A DNA stretch of 25,502 nucleotides from F1-120-MAGs023 sp038228615 (GCA_038228615.1 JBBRPC010000028.1:1-25502), one strand, 5' to 3'. Shown: positions 15,474-23,305, counted from the stretch's first letter. Translations and numbers: made by a program. Notes: generated by a model not told the origin, from the sequence alone.

Positions 15474-17723
15474 GTGCTGCGTCGTTTGCGTGTTTTCAAG
15501 CCGCATCAGTTCATCTTCGCCGCGGGTGTAGTGGCTTCGGTCGGCACACTCGTTTCCGCTATCGCACCGCGGGTCACACATTGGGAAGACACCTCACGCC
15601 AGACGCGGGTCCTGTTCTCCACCGCTGGGCAACAAGGCGAGCAAGTTTCCAAACTTCCCGACGCGTTGTATTGGGCGTTCTACATCACCATCGCGTCGAT
15701 GCTGCTCGTCACGGCGTGGCTGATCTCCCAACGCGTCAAGAACTACGAACGCGGTCAGGCCGATAACCGTTCGACCACGAAGAAGAACTTCAGACAGCGC
15801 ACGCACGACCTACGCGCTGGCCTTCAGATGCGTACGTTGATGCGCGACCCAGTCGCTGGCATCATGCACTCCTGCATCTACTTCGGGTTTCTCGGCCTTC
15901 TGCTGGTCACGATCATCTCAGAGATTCAGGATCAAGCGCCTGAATCGTTGAAGTTTCTCCACGGTCACGTCTACGAGGCCTATGCGTGTTTTGGCGATTT
16001 CTCCGGCGTGATCTTCTTGGTCGGCATCGGCTGGGCCGCGACACGCCGATACGTCCAGAAGCCGTATCGGATCCGGATCAAAACAAAACCAGAAGATGCC
16101 GCAATCCTGTTGTGCTTCGCAATGATCGGCGTCACCGGCTTTCTTGCCGAGGGCATTCGGATCGCGGGCCAGGGCCAACAGAGCTTCGAAAAATGGAGCT
16201 TCGTCGGGTATCCAATCTCACACCTCGTCAAGAACTGGTCGACAGGAACGCTCGTCGATATTCATCAGTGGACCTGGGCGTTACACATCGTCTCGTTCGT
16301 CGCCTTCCTCGTGTTGCTGCCCACCACGAAGCTGCGGCACATGGTCTCGTCACCAATCAATATGTACCTCAAAGACAAAGACCGTCCGAAGGGTGCGATG
16401 AAGCCGATGCCAAATCTGATGGATCCAGATTTGGAACTCGAAACGTTCGGCGCCTCGGTCGTCGAAGACTTCACGTGGAAGCAACTTTTTGATCTCGACG
16501 CTTGCACGATGTGTGGCCGATGCACGTCAGTGTGCCCCGCGCATGCCACGGGCAAGCCTCTCGATCCGCGAGAAATCGTATTGAAGGCTGGCGAGGTCAT
16601 GGCCGCCACAGGCTCGCCTGCGGTCTCACCTCCGCTCGGAACTGTTCCTGAAATCACGGTCAGCGCCAATTCGCTCTTCGAACGCATCACGAGTGAGGAG
16701 CTTTGGGCATGCACTACTTGTAAGGCGTGCGACGAGATTTGTCCTGTCAACATTGAGATTCTCGACAAGATCCTCGACATGCGCCGTTACAAGAGCCTGA
16801 TGGAAAGCGACTTCCCCACCGAGCTCGGCAACACATATCGCTCGATGGAGAACTCCTTCAACGTGTATTCGATGAATAACGGCGAACGCGCCGACTGGGC
16901 CGTCGACCTCGACGGGGTGGAAATCGTCGAACCGGGGTCGCCCTTCCAACACGAGTATCTCTACTGGGTCGGTTGCGCCGGCAGTTTCGACGATCGCAAC
17001 AAAAAGACGACACGGGCGATGGCAAAACTCATGCAACGCTCCGAAATCGACTTCGCGATCCTTGGGCCATCAGAATTGTGCACCGGCGACTCTGCCCGAC
17101 GGTCCGGCAACGAATACCTCTTCCAAATGCTCGCCACGCAAAACATCGAAACGCTCGACGGTATGGGTGTCCGCAAGATCGTGACGCAATGTCCGCATTG
17201 TTTCAACACCCTGAAGAATGAATACCCGCAGCTCGGCGGGAACTACGAAGTCATTCACCACAGTCAGTTCCTCGAAGAACTCGTGAGCAGCGGCAAACTT
17301 GTCTTGGCAGGGGCCACACTCGAAGAACGCGTGACGTACCACGACTCGTGCTACCTCGGGCGTCACAACGACGTGTACATGGCACCTCGCAATGTCATCG
17401 GTTCACTCGGTGGAATAGAGATCGTTGAGATGCCGCGCAACGGCACGCGCGGCATGTGTTGCGGCGCTGGCGGAGCGCGCATGTGGATGGAAGAGAACAT
17501 CGGCAAGAAGGTCAACGCCGAGCGTTCGCAGGAAGCGGTCGCCACTGGCGCGACGCGCATTGCTGTGGCCTGCCCATTCTGTTTCGTGATGATGGAAGAC
17601 GGCGTCAAGGGCCAGGGCAAGGACGAAGATGTCAAAGTTCAAGACATCGCCGAACTCATCCTTGAAGCAATGGACGGCGCACCGGCTGCTCCGGTCGGCG
17701 GCCATTTCACCGCTGGGATCTGA
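15474..17723 (+). CDS. Membrane Fe-S oxidoreductase, HdrD/GlpC type with NarI-like b-type domain
   Basis: About 749 residues. The N-terminal 300 residues hold six membrane helices, including histidines suited to haem b binding (IMHSCIYFG, HQWTWALHIVSF), as in NarI/HdrE-like domains. A 2[4Fe-4S] ferredoxin domain follows: CTMCGRCTSVCP near 344 and CTTCKACDEICP near 412. Two CCG cysteine-rich domains complete it: YWVGCAG (about 497) with ELCTGDSARRSGNEY, and YHDSCYLGRH (about 622) with MCCGAGGARMW (about 660). The architecture predicts electron transfer between the membrane quinone pool and a soluble donor or acceptor; the substrate cannot be read from sequence. GTG 15468 is also in frame; 15474 is preferred because GAGGA lies six bases upstream. 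Confidence 0.92.
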   Translation: MLRRLRVFKPHQFIFAAGVVASVGTLVSAIAPRVTHWEDTSRQTRVLFSTAGQQGEQVSKLPDALYWAFYITIASMLLVTAWLISQRVKNYERGQADNRSTTKKNFRQRTHDLRAGLQMRTLMRDPVAGIMHSCIYFGFLGLLLVTIISEIQDQAPESLKFLHGHVYEAYACFGDFSGVIFLVGIGWAATRRYVQKPYRIRIKTKPEDAAILLCFAMIGVTGFLAEGIRIAGQGQQSFEKWSFVGYPISHLVKNWSTGTLVDIHQWTWALHIVSFVAFLVLLPTTKLRHMVSSPINMYLKDKDRPKGAMKPMPNLMDPDLELETFGASVVEDFTWKQLFDLDACTMCGRCTSVCPAHATGKPLDPREIVLKAGEVMAATGSPAVSPPLGTVPEITVSANSLFERITSEELWACTTCKACDEICPVNIEILDKILDMRRYKSLMESDFPTELGNTYRSMENSFNVYSMNNGERADWAVDLDGVEIVEPGSPFQHEYLYWVGCAGSFDDRNKKTTRAMAKLMQRSEIDFAILGPSELCTGDSARRSGNEYLFQMLATQNIETLDGMGVRKIVTQCPHCFNTLKNEYPQLGGNYEVIHHSQFLEELVSSGKLVLAGATLEERVTYHDSCYLGRHNDVYMAPRNVIGSLGGIEIVEMPRNGTRGMCCGAGGARMWMEENIGKKVNAERSQEAVATGATRIAVACPFCFVMMEDGVKGQGKDEDVKVQDIAELILEAMDGAPAAPVGGHFTAGI

Positions 17724-17747
17724 TCCGTCCCGCTTGCAGGGTCAGAT
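17718..17747. terminator. Hairpin across two convergent stop codons
   Basis: ATCTGA at 17718-17723 pairs with TCAGAT at 17742-17747, and an inner CCC-N7-GGG pair extends the stem. The hairpin includes the stop codon of the Fe-S oxidoreductase gene on one strand and of the RDD gene on the other, so it could terminate both. There is no T-run. Confidence 0.5.
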
Positions 17748-18749
17748 GATCGGTTTCCACTCGTTCGTCGTGGTGTCGTGCTGCATCCACACACCCCGCG
17801 TCGGCTCCCACGCGATGTAGGCCTGACGTGCCTCGTCCCATTTCGGTTGCGTCGAGTCTTGCTGCGGCACAGCAGACGGCATCGGTTGGGTGACAGCTTC
17901 CTGCGCAGTCGTTGGCACACCTGCCGGCGTCGGCTGAGGTGCAGCCCATCCCGACTGTTCAGGGGCGGTGTCGGTTGGTGCAGCTTGCACACCCCACGTT
18001 GGTGGAATATCGACGGGCTGCGCGGCCGTCGGCTGCGTGCCCCAGGCCTGCGACGCTGGTGGAAAACTCGGCGCCATGCCTGCAACAGGACCGGCCCAGG
18101 GTTGCGGTGCGGGGCCACCGTAGCCAACTCCTCCGTAGTTCGGTTGCGCCACAACGGGCGTACCGACATTGGCTGTGCGCACCACGTAGGTACCAGCGGC
18201 CATATCGCCGACGCGTCGATGCGGTTTCGTGACACAGACGGTGATCAGACCCACAATCCCTCCGCAAATTCCGTCGGGGATAAACAACAGCAGGCTCCGC
18301 AACGCGTTCCACCCGAAGCCACAGATCGATCCGTCGCCGCGCACCACACGCAAACCGAGAATGCGTTTGCCGACCGTTGCGCCGGACACGCCTTGGATGA
18401 GGAACGCGTTCAGGGGCACATATAGCGCGATGAGTAAACCGACCCCAACAGCTTTGCTGGAATCGCTATTTGATTCAAACCAAATCTGATTATTTGTTTC
18501 GAAACACGACTGTCCGCTGTTCTCAAAGTTCGCCTGCGCGCACGACCCGTACGGGGCATCACTACCGTTACGGTCGTACTTTTGGGCAGCGCCAAACCAC
18601 ACGACCGCGCCGATCGCAATCGCAATCAACGTTGGGAGCACCAAGTCGATCAGATAGGCACTGATTCTGCGCCCGATGACTGCGGTCGGATCCGCAGCCG
18701 AGAATGGGGCCGAGTACGGCGGCGGTGTGTACGGGGTCGCGTAGGTCAT
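17742..18749 (-). CDS. RDD-family membrane protein with Pro/Ala/Gln-rich tail
   Basis: 335 residues. After a Pro/Tyr-rich start, the RDD domain (about 22-190) shows the hallmarks IGRRISAYLIDLVLP, GATVGKRILGLRVV and PHRRVGDMAAGTYVV, with three or four membrane helices and a Cys-containing loop (about 65-90). Residues about 195-295 are low complexity, and the last 32 form a Trp-rich motif beginning WDEARQAY and ending EWKPI. RDD proteins are membrane proteins of mostly unknown role, some acting in ion homeostasis. It lies 25 bases after a second RDD gene with the same kind of C-terminal motif, in an operon with dcd. No clear ribosome site precedes the ATG. Confidence 0.88.
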   Translation of the reverse strand: MTYATPYTPPPYSAPFSAADPTAVIGRRISAYLIDLVLPTLIAIAIGAVVWFGAAQKYDRNGSDAPYGSCAQANFENSGQSCFETNNQIWFESNSDSSKAVGVGLLIALYVPLNAFLIQGVSGATVGKRILGLRVVRGDGSICGFGWNALRSLLLFIPDGICGGIVGLITVCVTKPHRRVGDMAAGTYVVRTANVGTPVVAQPNYGGVGYGGPAPQPWAGPVAGMAPSFPPASQAWGTQPTAAQPVDIPPTWGVQAAPTDTAPEQSGWAAPQPTPAGVPTTAQEAVTQPMPSAVPQQDSTQPKWDEARQAYIAWEPTRGVWMQHDTTTNEWKPII

Positions 18750-18774
18750 ACCCGCAGTCTCGCGCCCGCGGTAT

Positions 18775-19407
18775 TCAGTCGAGTGGCATCCACTGCTTCG
18801 TAGCTGGGTCCCAAATCTGTCGTACTCCGCTCACCGGATCGCGATACACATAGACGCCGCGCAGTTCGTCCCAAGTAATCGGGTCGATGGCATGAGACAG
18901 CGTGGGAACATCGGCGCTCACAACCAGCGTCCGAGCCCATCGATCGCCAATTCGGCGATGCGGGTGCGTCACCATCACAACGACAAACCCGATGAGGAAA
19001 CACAACGACGAATCAATGAACATCATTGCGCCGCGCAACGCGCCGCGCATGGGTCCTGCCCTGCCGCCCTCATCCGCCACGACTCGCAAACGCAAGATCC
19101 GCTTCCCAAAGAACGCCCCCGTCACGCCCTCGATCACGCCCATGACAGTCCAGTATCCGAACAGCACAAACGACGCCTGCGTCTGCAAGTTCTTCGGGAA
19201 CACAAAGGCGTTGCCGCTCACGACGGTGCATTCCTGATTGGGGTACGCGCCACAGAAATCGCTCGAAACATTCTCGTGTATCGCCACGTTCGGCCGTAAC
19301 AATACGAAGAGGAACAACAGCAACAGCGCAAAATCGATGCAGTGCGCCAACATCCGGCGCCCAATGACAGCCGTGGGATCGACAGATTCCTGCGCGACCC
19401 CGCTCAC
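18775..19407 (-). CDS. RDD-family membrane protein
   Basis: 210 residues. The RDD domain has DPTAVIGRRMLAHCIDFALL at the start, GAFFGKRILRLRVV in the middle and PHRRIGDRWARTLVV near 160, with membrane helices around 25-42, 80-100 and 130-150. A loop with two cysteines (DFCGAYPNQECTVV) probably faces outside. The C-terminal motif starts WDELRGVYVY and ends KQWMPLD, resembling its downstream paralogue. The GTG start overlaps the dcd stop by four bases (GTGA), which is the main argument for this start since no ribosome site is visible. Confidence 0.87.
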   Translation of the reverse strand: MSGVAQESVDPTAVIGRRMLAHCIDFALLLLFLFVLLRPNVAIHENVSSDFCGAYPNQECTVVSGNAFVFPKNLQTQASFVLFGYWTVMGVIEGVTGAFFGKRILRLRVVADEGGRAGPMRGALRGAMMFIDSSLCFLIGFVVVMVTHPHRRIGDRWARTLVVSADVPTLSHAIDPITWDELRGVYVYRDPVSGVRQIWDPATKQWMPLD

Positions 19408-19973
19408 GAACGGTCGAAGTTCAAGTAATAGCGACTTGGAGTCGGACCGCGTTGACCTTGATATTTCGAACCAGTCGCGCTACTGCCGTAAGGAGTTTCG
19501 GCCGCGGTTGTCATCTGCAAGAAGCTGATCTGGCCAATCTTCATCTCGGGATACAGCGCCATCGGAAGATTCGCGACGTTTGATAGCTCTAGCGTCAGAT
19601 AGCCATCAAAGCCGCTATCAACAAAGCCGGCAGTCGTATGGATCAGCAGGCCCAAACGACCCAAGCTGCTCTTGCCCTCGAGTCGTCCGACCAGATCGTC
19701 ACTCACCGCGACGCGTTCGAGCGTCGAGGCCAACACGAATTCGCCAGGGTGCAAGATGAAGGGAGTATCTCCCTCGACCGTGACCAACTCGGTGAGATCT
19801 TCTTGGTTGCGTTTCGGATCGATGTACGGCGTGGTGTGGTTGCGAAACACTCTGAAGTAGTGATCGACACGCAGATCGACAGAAGATGGTTGGATCGCGC
19901 GCTCATCGAGAGGATCGATAACGATCCGGCCGTCGGCGAGCGCCTTTTTGATCGAGACATCAGAAAGAATCAC
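19404..19973 (-). CDS. dcd: dCTP deaminase, probably dUMP-forming (bifunctional)
   Basis: 189 residues. The motif GKSSLGRLGLLIHTTAGFVD (100-119) contains the catalytic-site Arg106, and Glu129 in LTLELSN is the expected general base. The tail GSKYQGQRGPTPSRYYLNF closely resembles the mycobacterial bifunctional enzyme, which converts dCTP to dUMP and thereby also limits dUTP. VDSGF replaces the more usual IDPGF/W, a Pro-to-Ser change beside the active-site loop. The start is GTG with no ribosome site; a TAGCCT -10-like box (19987-19982) eight bases upstream suggests a leaderless transcript. It is first in the dcd-RDD-RDD operon and divergent from the phosphotransferase gene. Confidence 0.95.
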   Translation of the reverse strand: MILSDVSIKKALADGRIVIDPLDERAIQPSSVDLRVDHYFRVFRNHTTPYIDPKRNQEDLTELVTVEGDTPFILHPGEFVLASTLERVAVSDDLVGRLEGKSSLGRLGLLIHTTAGFVDSGFDGYLTLELSNVANLPMALYPEMKIGQISFLQMTTAAETPYGSSATGSKYQGQRGPTPSRYYLNFDRS

Positions 19974-20023
19974 GGTGACGGAGGCTACTCAACGTTCCGC
20001 TCGGAAGCTCGGCCGGTACCGCC

Positions 20024-20029
20024 TAGAAT
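20024..20029 (+). promoter_or_regulatory. -10 box for a leaderless phosphotransferase mRNA
   Basis: TAGAAT is a near-consensus -10 box nine bases before the in-frame TTG at 20039, with no ribosome site between. The region 19974-20038 therefore holds back-to-back promoters for dcd and this gene. The -35 is not clear. Confidence 0.5.
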
Positions 20030-20038
20030 CAAGTTCGC

Positions 20039-21079
20039 TTGGCGACCACCGACCCGACGCGTTTGCGAGACCCGCGAGTGGTCGCGGACGCCATCGCTCA
20101 GTGGGCAGGCACACGGTTCGCGACGCCGGTCTCAGTACTCAGCGCAGAAACGCTTTCGGGTGGCTTGGATAACTATGTCCACAGCTTTGAACTGAGTGGC
20201 GATTCGCTTCCCGACGCTTGGCGGGGCGCCCTCGTGGTACGGATCGCGCCGTCGGCGCAACGGTTGCCGTTCGCTCGTACCGAAATGCAAATTCAAAATT
20301 GGTTAGCCGACAAGGGATACCCAGCGGCGAGAGTCCTCACGCTCCTGAGCGACGATTGGTCACTCCAGATGCCAGCCCAAATCGCACAGCGCGCGCCTGG
20401 CGGGCAGCTGCTCGACGCGGTCCAACAACACCCACTTCGCGTCGGATCCCTCATCCGCTTGTTGGCGACACTTCACGTGGAACTTCACTCGATCGCAACT
20501 GACGGTTGGCCAGCGAGCGACAACATCGGCACCGCCGCAGCACGGCGTTTCCACCTCATCCGCGAACGTGTCGACAAAGGCGAGGTGGAGATCGGTGTGG
20601 CGCTGCGGCGGGTCGAGCGCGGCATCGCTGAGTGCACAGCGCATCCGGTGGAGTCCGTCGTATGTCACGGCGACTTCCACCCACTCAACGTCGTTTTCAA
20701 CTTTGATTCGGGGTCGGCTGTTGTCGTCGATTGGACCGATGCGACCGTCGACGATCCGCACTCCGACATCGCCAGAACCGCGACACTGTTTCGTTGCGCA
20801 GCGATCGCCGGATCATCACCCATCGAGCGCGTCGCATTGCACATCATTGGGCCCGCGCTGGCACAGGGCTACCTCAGGAGCTATGCGAAACGACGACCCG
20901 TCGATCGGACACGGCTGCGACACTGGGAAGCGTTGCACCTCCTCAACGGCTGGGCCCAGATCAACTCGCTCGGCGATCCGGGCGTGGAGAGTTCGTCGGC
21001 GGGACAGCAATTCCCACCGTGGATCGTTCGCGGAATTCAACGTCGTCTGCAACGCACATTGCGCCGCGCAGAGTCGTAA
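20039..21079 (+). CDS. APH-fold phosphotransferase, substrate unknown
   Basis: 346 residues. The kinase fold is recognised from the Brenner-type motif VVCHGDFHPLNVVF (about 207-220, catalytic Asp in HGD) and the metal-binding VVVDWTDATVDDP about 20 residues later. The N-lobe includes ALVVRIAP and a helix with an acidic residue. This family (phosphotransferase enzyme family) includes antibiotic, choline, homoserine and sugar kinases, so the substrate is open; resistance should not be assumed. The start is a TTG placed just after a -10 box; a GTG about 13 codons further in is the alternative. The gene stands alone and ends in a strong hairpin. Confidence 0.85.
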   Translation: MATTDPTRLRDPRVVADAIAQWAGTRFATPVSVLSAETLSGGLDNYVHSFELSGDSLPDAWRGALVVRIAPSAQRLPFARTEMQIQNWLADKGYPAARVLTLLSDDWSLQMPAQIAQRAPGGQLLDAVQQHPLRVGSLIRLLATLHVELHSIATDGWPASDNIGTAAARRFHLIRERVDKGEVEIGVALRRVERGIAECTAHPVESVVCHGDFHPLNVVFNFDSGSAVVVDWTDATVDDPHSDIARTATLFRCAAIAGSSPIERVALHIIGPALAQGYLRSYAKRRPVDRTRLRHWEALHLLNGWAQINSLGDPGVESSSAGQQFPPWIVRGIQRRLQRTLRRAES

Positions 21080-21107
21080 CGCGCCCGATCAATCCCGGGC
21101 AGTCACA

Positions 21108-21135
21108 CCGCTGCGACGATGAATCGTCGCGGCGG
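21108..21135 (+). terminator. Strong hairpin after the phosphotransferase gene
   Basis: CCGCTGCGACGA, loop TGAA, TCGTCGCGGCGG: a 12-pair stem with one T-G wobble, 28 bases after the phosphotransferase stop and before the tRNA gene. It lacks a T-run but is the most stable hairpin noticed in the window. Confidence 0.65.
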
Positions 21136-21182
21136 TCAAAAATGGGCCAAGGCAGGGAGTTTGCTAAGTTCGACGCACTTCC

Positions 21183-21253
21183 GCGGGTGTAGTTCAGCGG
21201 CAGAACATCAGCTTCCCAAGCTGAGAACGCGAGTTCGATTCTCGTCGCCCGCT
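21183..21253 (+). tRNA. tRNA-Gly(CCC)
   Basis: A 71-base cloverleaf. The acceptor stem GCGGGTG/CGCCCGC carries discriminator T. The D stem is GTTC/GAAC. The anticodon stem TCAGC/GCTGA holds loop TTCCCAA, so the anticodon is CCC. The T arm is GCGAG-TTCGATT-CTCGT. CCA is not encoded. It reads GGG codons. The 3' 41 bases are the left copy of the att repeat, so the gene is the integration site of an adjoining island yet remains complete. Confidence 0.96.
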
Positions 21254-21255
21254 CT
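21213..21255 (+). repeat. Left att copy (3' half of tRNA-Gly)
   Basis: This 43-bp stretch, from the first base of the anticodon loop to two bases past the tRNA end, recurs perfectly at 23370-23412 in the same orientation. tRNA 3' halves are the standard crossover site of tyrosine-integrase islands. Confidence 0.93.
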
Positions 21256-21385
21256 GGTTCGCAGTCGTCCGCACTTGTTCACCGACACGACGTCCGCGCG
21301 TTCTCAGCCTGATTCATGGCGCGGCAGCGCGGAATTTGCCCGCCGAGCACCGCGGCGCGTGGCGAACAGAGCGAAGAATTTCAGT

Positions 21386-21435
21386 ATCCGGGAGTACTCG
21401 GACTTCGGATCTTCCGACATCCGGGTATACTCGGA
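21386..21435 (+). promoter_or_regulatory. Promoter and twin operator of the toxin-antitoxin operon
   Basis: Two 17-bp direct repeats, ATCCGGGnnTACTCGGA, lie at 21386-21402 and 21419-21435, exactly 33 bp (about three helical turns) apart. The second contains TATACT (21426-21431), a -10 box seven bases before the ATG at 21439, so the mRNA is probably leaderless. TCGGA-TCT-TCCGA sits between the repeats. The layout fits autorepression by the AbiEi-like protein. Confidence 0.65.
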
Positions 21436-21438
21436 TCT

Positions 21439-22476
21439 ATGCGACGACCGTACCGGACCTCAGATATTGACCTGCGGGACCTGGCGATAGATGCGCTGGC
21501 GAAGAACGTCGGGCCAGTGACGATCTCCACCAATTCGCCCTTCGATCTCGTCGTTGATGTCGACGGCCAGTCCCTCGCCGTCGAACTCAAGACAACCGCC
21601 TACGCCACGGTGGAGAGGTTCGCTGCAATCAAGCGCCTCGACCCACCCCGCCAAGCTGGTGTCGTACTGCTCATTGGGCGCCGCATCAATACACCAGCGC
21701 GCGCTGCGCTCGAACGCGAAGGTTGGGGATACCTCGACGCGGAAAGCGGCGCGCTCTATCTACAGGCGCCAGGCATTCGAATCGATACGGTGATCGAACC
21801 AGCACGGTCGACCGCAATCAAAAAACCTGTTGGAATCATTGGTCGAGCAGGCAAGGCCGTCGCTTACGAGTTGCTACGCCGTGCCTATGACAGAGATCCG
21901 AACAAGATACTGACATCGAGTTCCAAAGGTGAGTTTGATGTAGCTCGCGCATCCACCAGCGACGCACTTCGTGCACTCACCGCCGCTGATCTCATCACCG
22001 ACGGCCAACCGTTGCTCCCAGAATTGTTTTGGGAGCTTGCAAAAATATGGGCCCCAGTTGATCGCCGCTGGCTCGCGACCACCCCGGACTCTGCCGAGTG
22101 GGGCAAGTCGACCGACCCCGGAAAACCGGTATGGCACCTCGGCGGCGTTGGTGCAGCGATCGTTCACGGAGCGCCTGTCGTCGGAGTAGGACCGGGCGCT
22201 GTCGACCTCTACGTACCGGGGCCTGTAGTGCTATCGATCGCAACTCGCCGCTATGGCACTGCCGACCCGATCGCCGCGGCCGCATCAGTCTCAGTGCCAG
22301 CGGCCCACCAAGTGACCCGTGCAACCAGTACACAACACACTCGCAAGCATCTCGGCTGGCCCGTCGTCCATCCCATCGCCGCAGCACTTGACCTGGCGGC
22401 GCTCGGCGACGCGCGATCCCAGCAGACCCTCGCGGAATGGCAGCCCGATGGAAAAGCAGTGTGGCATGACGCTTGA
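21439..22476 (+). CDS. AbiEi-like antitoxin/repressor with nuclease-fold-like N-terminus
   Basis: 345 residues, longer than short AbiEi proteins. Residues about 12-108 resemble a PD-(D/E)XK fold: Asp36 in FDLVV, then Glu49-x-Lys51 in LAVELKTTA, later strands VVLLIG and GWGYLDAESGALYL. Residues about 125-200 look like a winged helix (GKAVAYELLRRAYDR, SDALRALTAADLI). The rest resembles the antitoxin C-terminal domain of AbiEi-type type IV systems. I infer a DNA-binding repressor that also counters the downstream nucleotidyltransferase. Whether the nuclease-like residues are active is unknown. The ATG sits at leaderless distance from a -10 box; its stop overlaps the toxin start by 11 bases. Confidence 0.78.
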   Translation: MRRPYRTSDIDLRDLAIDALAKNVGPVTISTNSPFDLVVDVDGQSLAVELKTTAYATVERFAAIKRLDPPRQAGVVLLIGRRINTPARAALEREGWGYLDAESGALYLQAPGIRIDTVIEPARSTAIKKPVGIIGRAGKAVAYELLRRAYDRDPNKILTSSSKGEFDVARASTSDALRALTAADLITDGQPLLPELFWELAKIWAPVDRRWLATTPDSAEWGKSTDPGKPVWHLGGVGAAIVHGAPVVGVGPGAVDLYVPGPVVLSIATRRYGTADPIAAAASVSVPAAHQVTRATSTQHTRKHLGWPVVHPIAAALDLAALGDARSQQTLAEWQPDGKAVWHDA

Positions 22477-23236
22477 CATCCCAACGGTGACGCTCCTCGG
22501 ACCCGCCATGGTGCCGCTCGTTGTGGCCGCTAGCGCACTCCAAACCTCGAACGTGCCGCCCTTCGCCGTGATCGGAGGAGTGGCGGTCACGGTAAGACTC
22601 GGTCGCGTCATTCGCGCAACCACTGACCTCGACACCGTTACCGACTATCGCGTCGAACCGACCGCGCTTGAAATACTCCGCAGGCGAGACGACACGGTCT
22701 ACGACCCAGCACAGTCGCACACAATTTTCATCGGCGGGAGTCAAGTGCAATTCCAAGATGTCGCGCCCCTCACCGACGCGGATGTCGAGCATCTCGAAGG
22801 CAAGCAACTTCTCTATGTCACCGCACACGCGCACGCGCTCGAGTCAGCGACACCGATCCGGATTCTTGCGATCTACGGGGACGAGCAAACCGAAGCTGTT
22901 GTTCCCGTCGCCGCCGCGGGCGCACTCATCGCGATGAAGCTCCATGCCTACCTTGACCGCAACACCAAGGCCGGAATCGACAAACGGTCCGGCGATCTTT
23001 GGGACATTTACAATCTGCTGCTGTTCCTCGCCCAAGATGCCTCCGCGGATCTGAACGCTGGTGGACGACGGTTGCGATACGCGGTGCGCGCAACTGTCAC
23101 GGAATACCTGATCGATGGCGCGGCGCGAGCCCGCGCCGTTCTGCGCACGTCCAACGACGAGCGATATCAAGCGATCACTGCAGACGAAATCGCTCACGCC
23201 GCGATTGGCTTCCTGAGCCGGCTCGACGACCACTGA
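22466..23236 (+). CDS. AbiEii-like nucleotidyltransferase toxin
   Basis: 256 residues. The N-terminal polymerase-beta-type nucleotidyltransferase motif is AVIGGVAVTVRLGR followed by ATTDLDTVTD (about 33-57), giving the Gly-Gly and Asp-x-Asp metal-binding residues. The later helix has the AbiEii-like pattern AMKLHAYLDR...KRSGDLWDIYNLLLF (about 155-190). Members of this family block growth by modifying tRNA or other targets and act in phage defence; the target here is unknown. The start overlaps the antitoxin gene by 11 bases, typical of such operons; an in-frame ATG at 22448 is the alternative. Confidence 0.82.
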   Translation: MTLDIPTVTLLGPAMVPLVVAASALQTSNVPPFAVIGGVAVTVRLGRVIRATTDLDTVTDYRVEPTALEILRRRDDTVYDPAQSHTIFIGGSQVQFQDVAPLTDADVEHLEGKQLLYVTAHAHALESATPIRILAIYGDEQTEAVVPVAAAGALIAMKLHAYLDRNTKAGIDKRSGDLWDIYNLLLFLAQDASADLNAGGRRLRYAVRATVTEYLIDGAARARAVLRTSNDERYQAITADEIAHAAIGFLSRLDDH

Positions 23237-23251
23237 ATCAGACATCGAGTT

Positions 23252-23272
23252 CGCCATGGCACATCCATGGCG
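23252..23272. terminator. Perfect 8-bp hairpin after the toxin gene
   Basis: CGCCATGG-CACAT-CCATGGCG, 15 bases after the toxin stop. It is GC-rich with a five-base loop and no T-run. It probably ends the toxin-antitoxin transcript; a binding site for a recombination factor near the att site is another possibility. Confidence 0.5.
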
Positions 23273-23305
23273 CGGCCGCCATCGTTCGCACGAGTTCAAC
23301 GCAGT

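Noticed and set aside
20039..21079. Antibiotic-resistance gene
   Set aside because: The APH fold alone does not show resistance; the setting is a lone core-type gene next to dcd with no resistance context.
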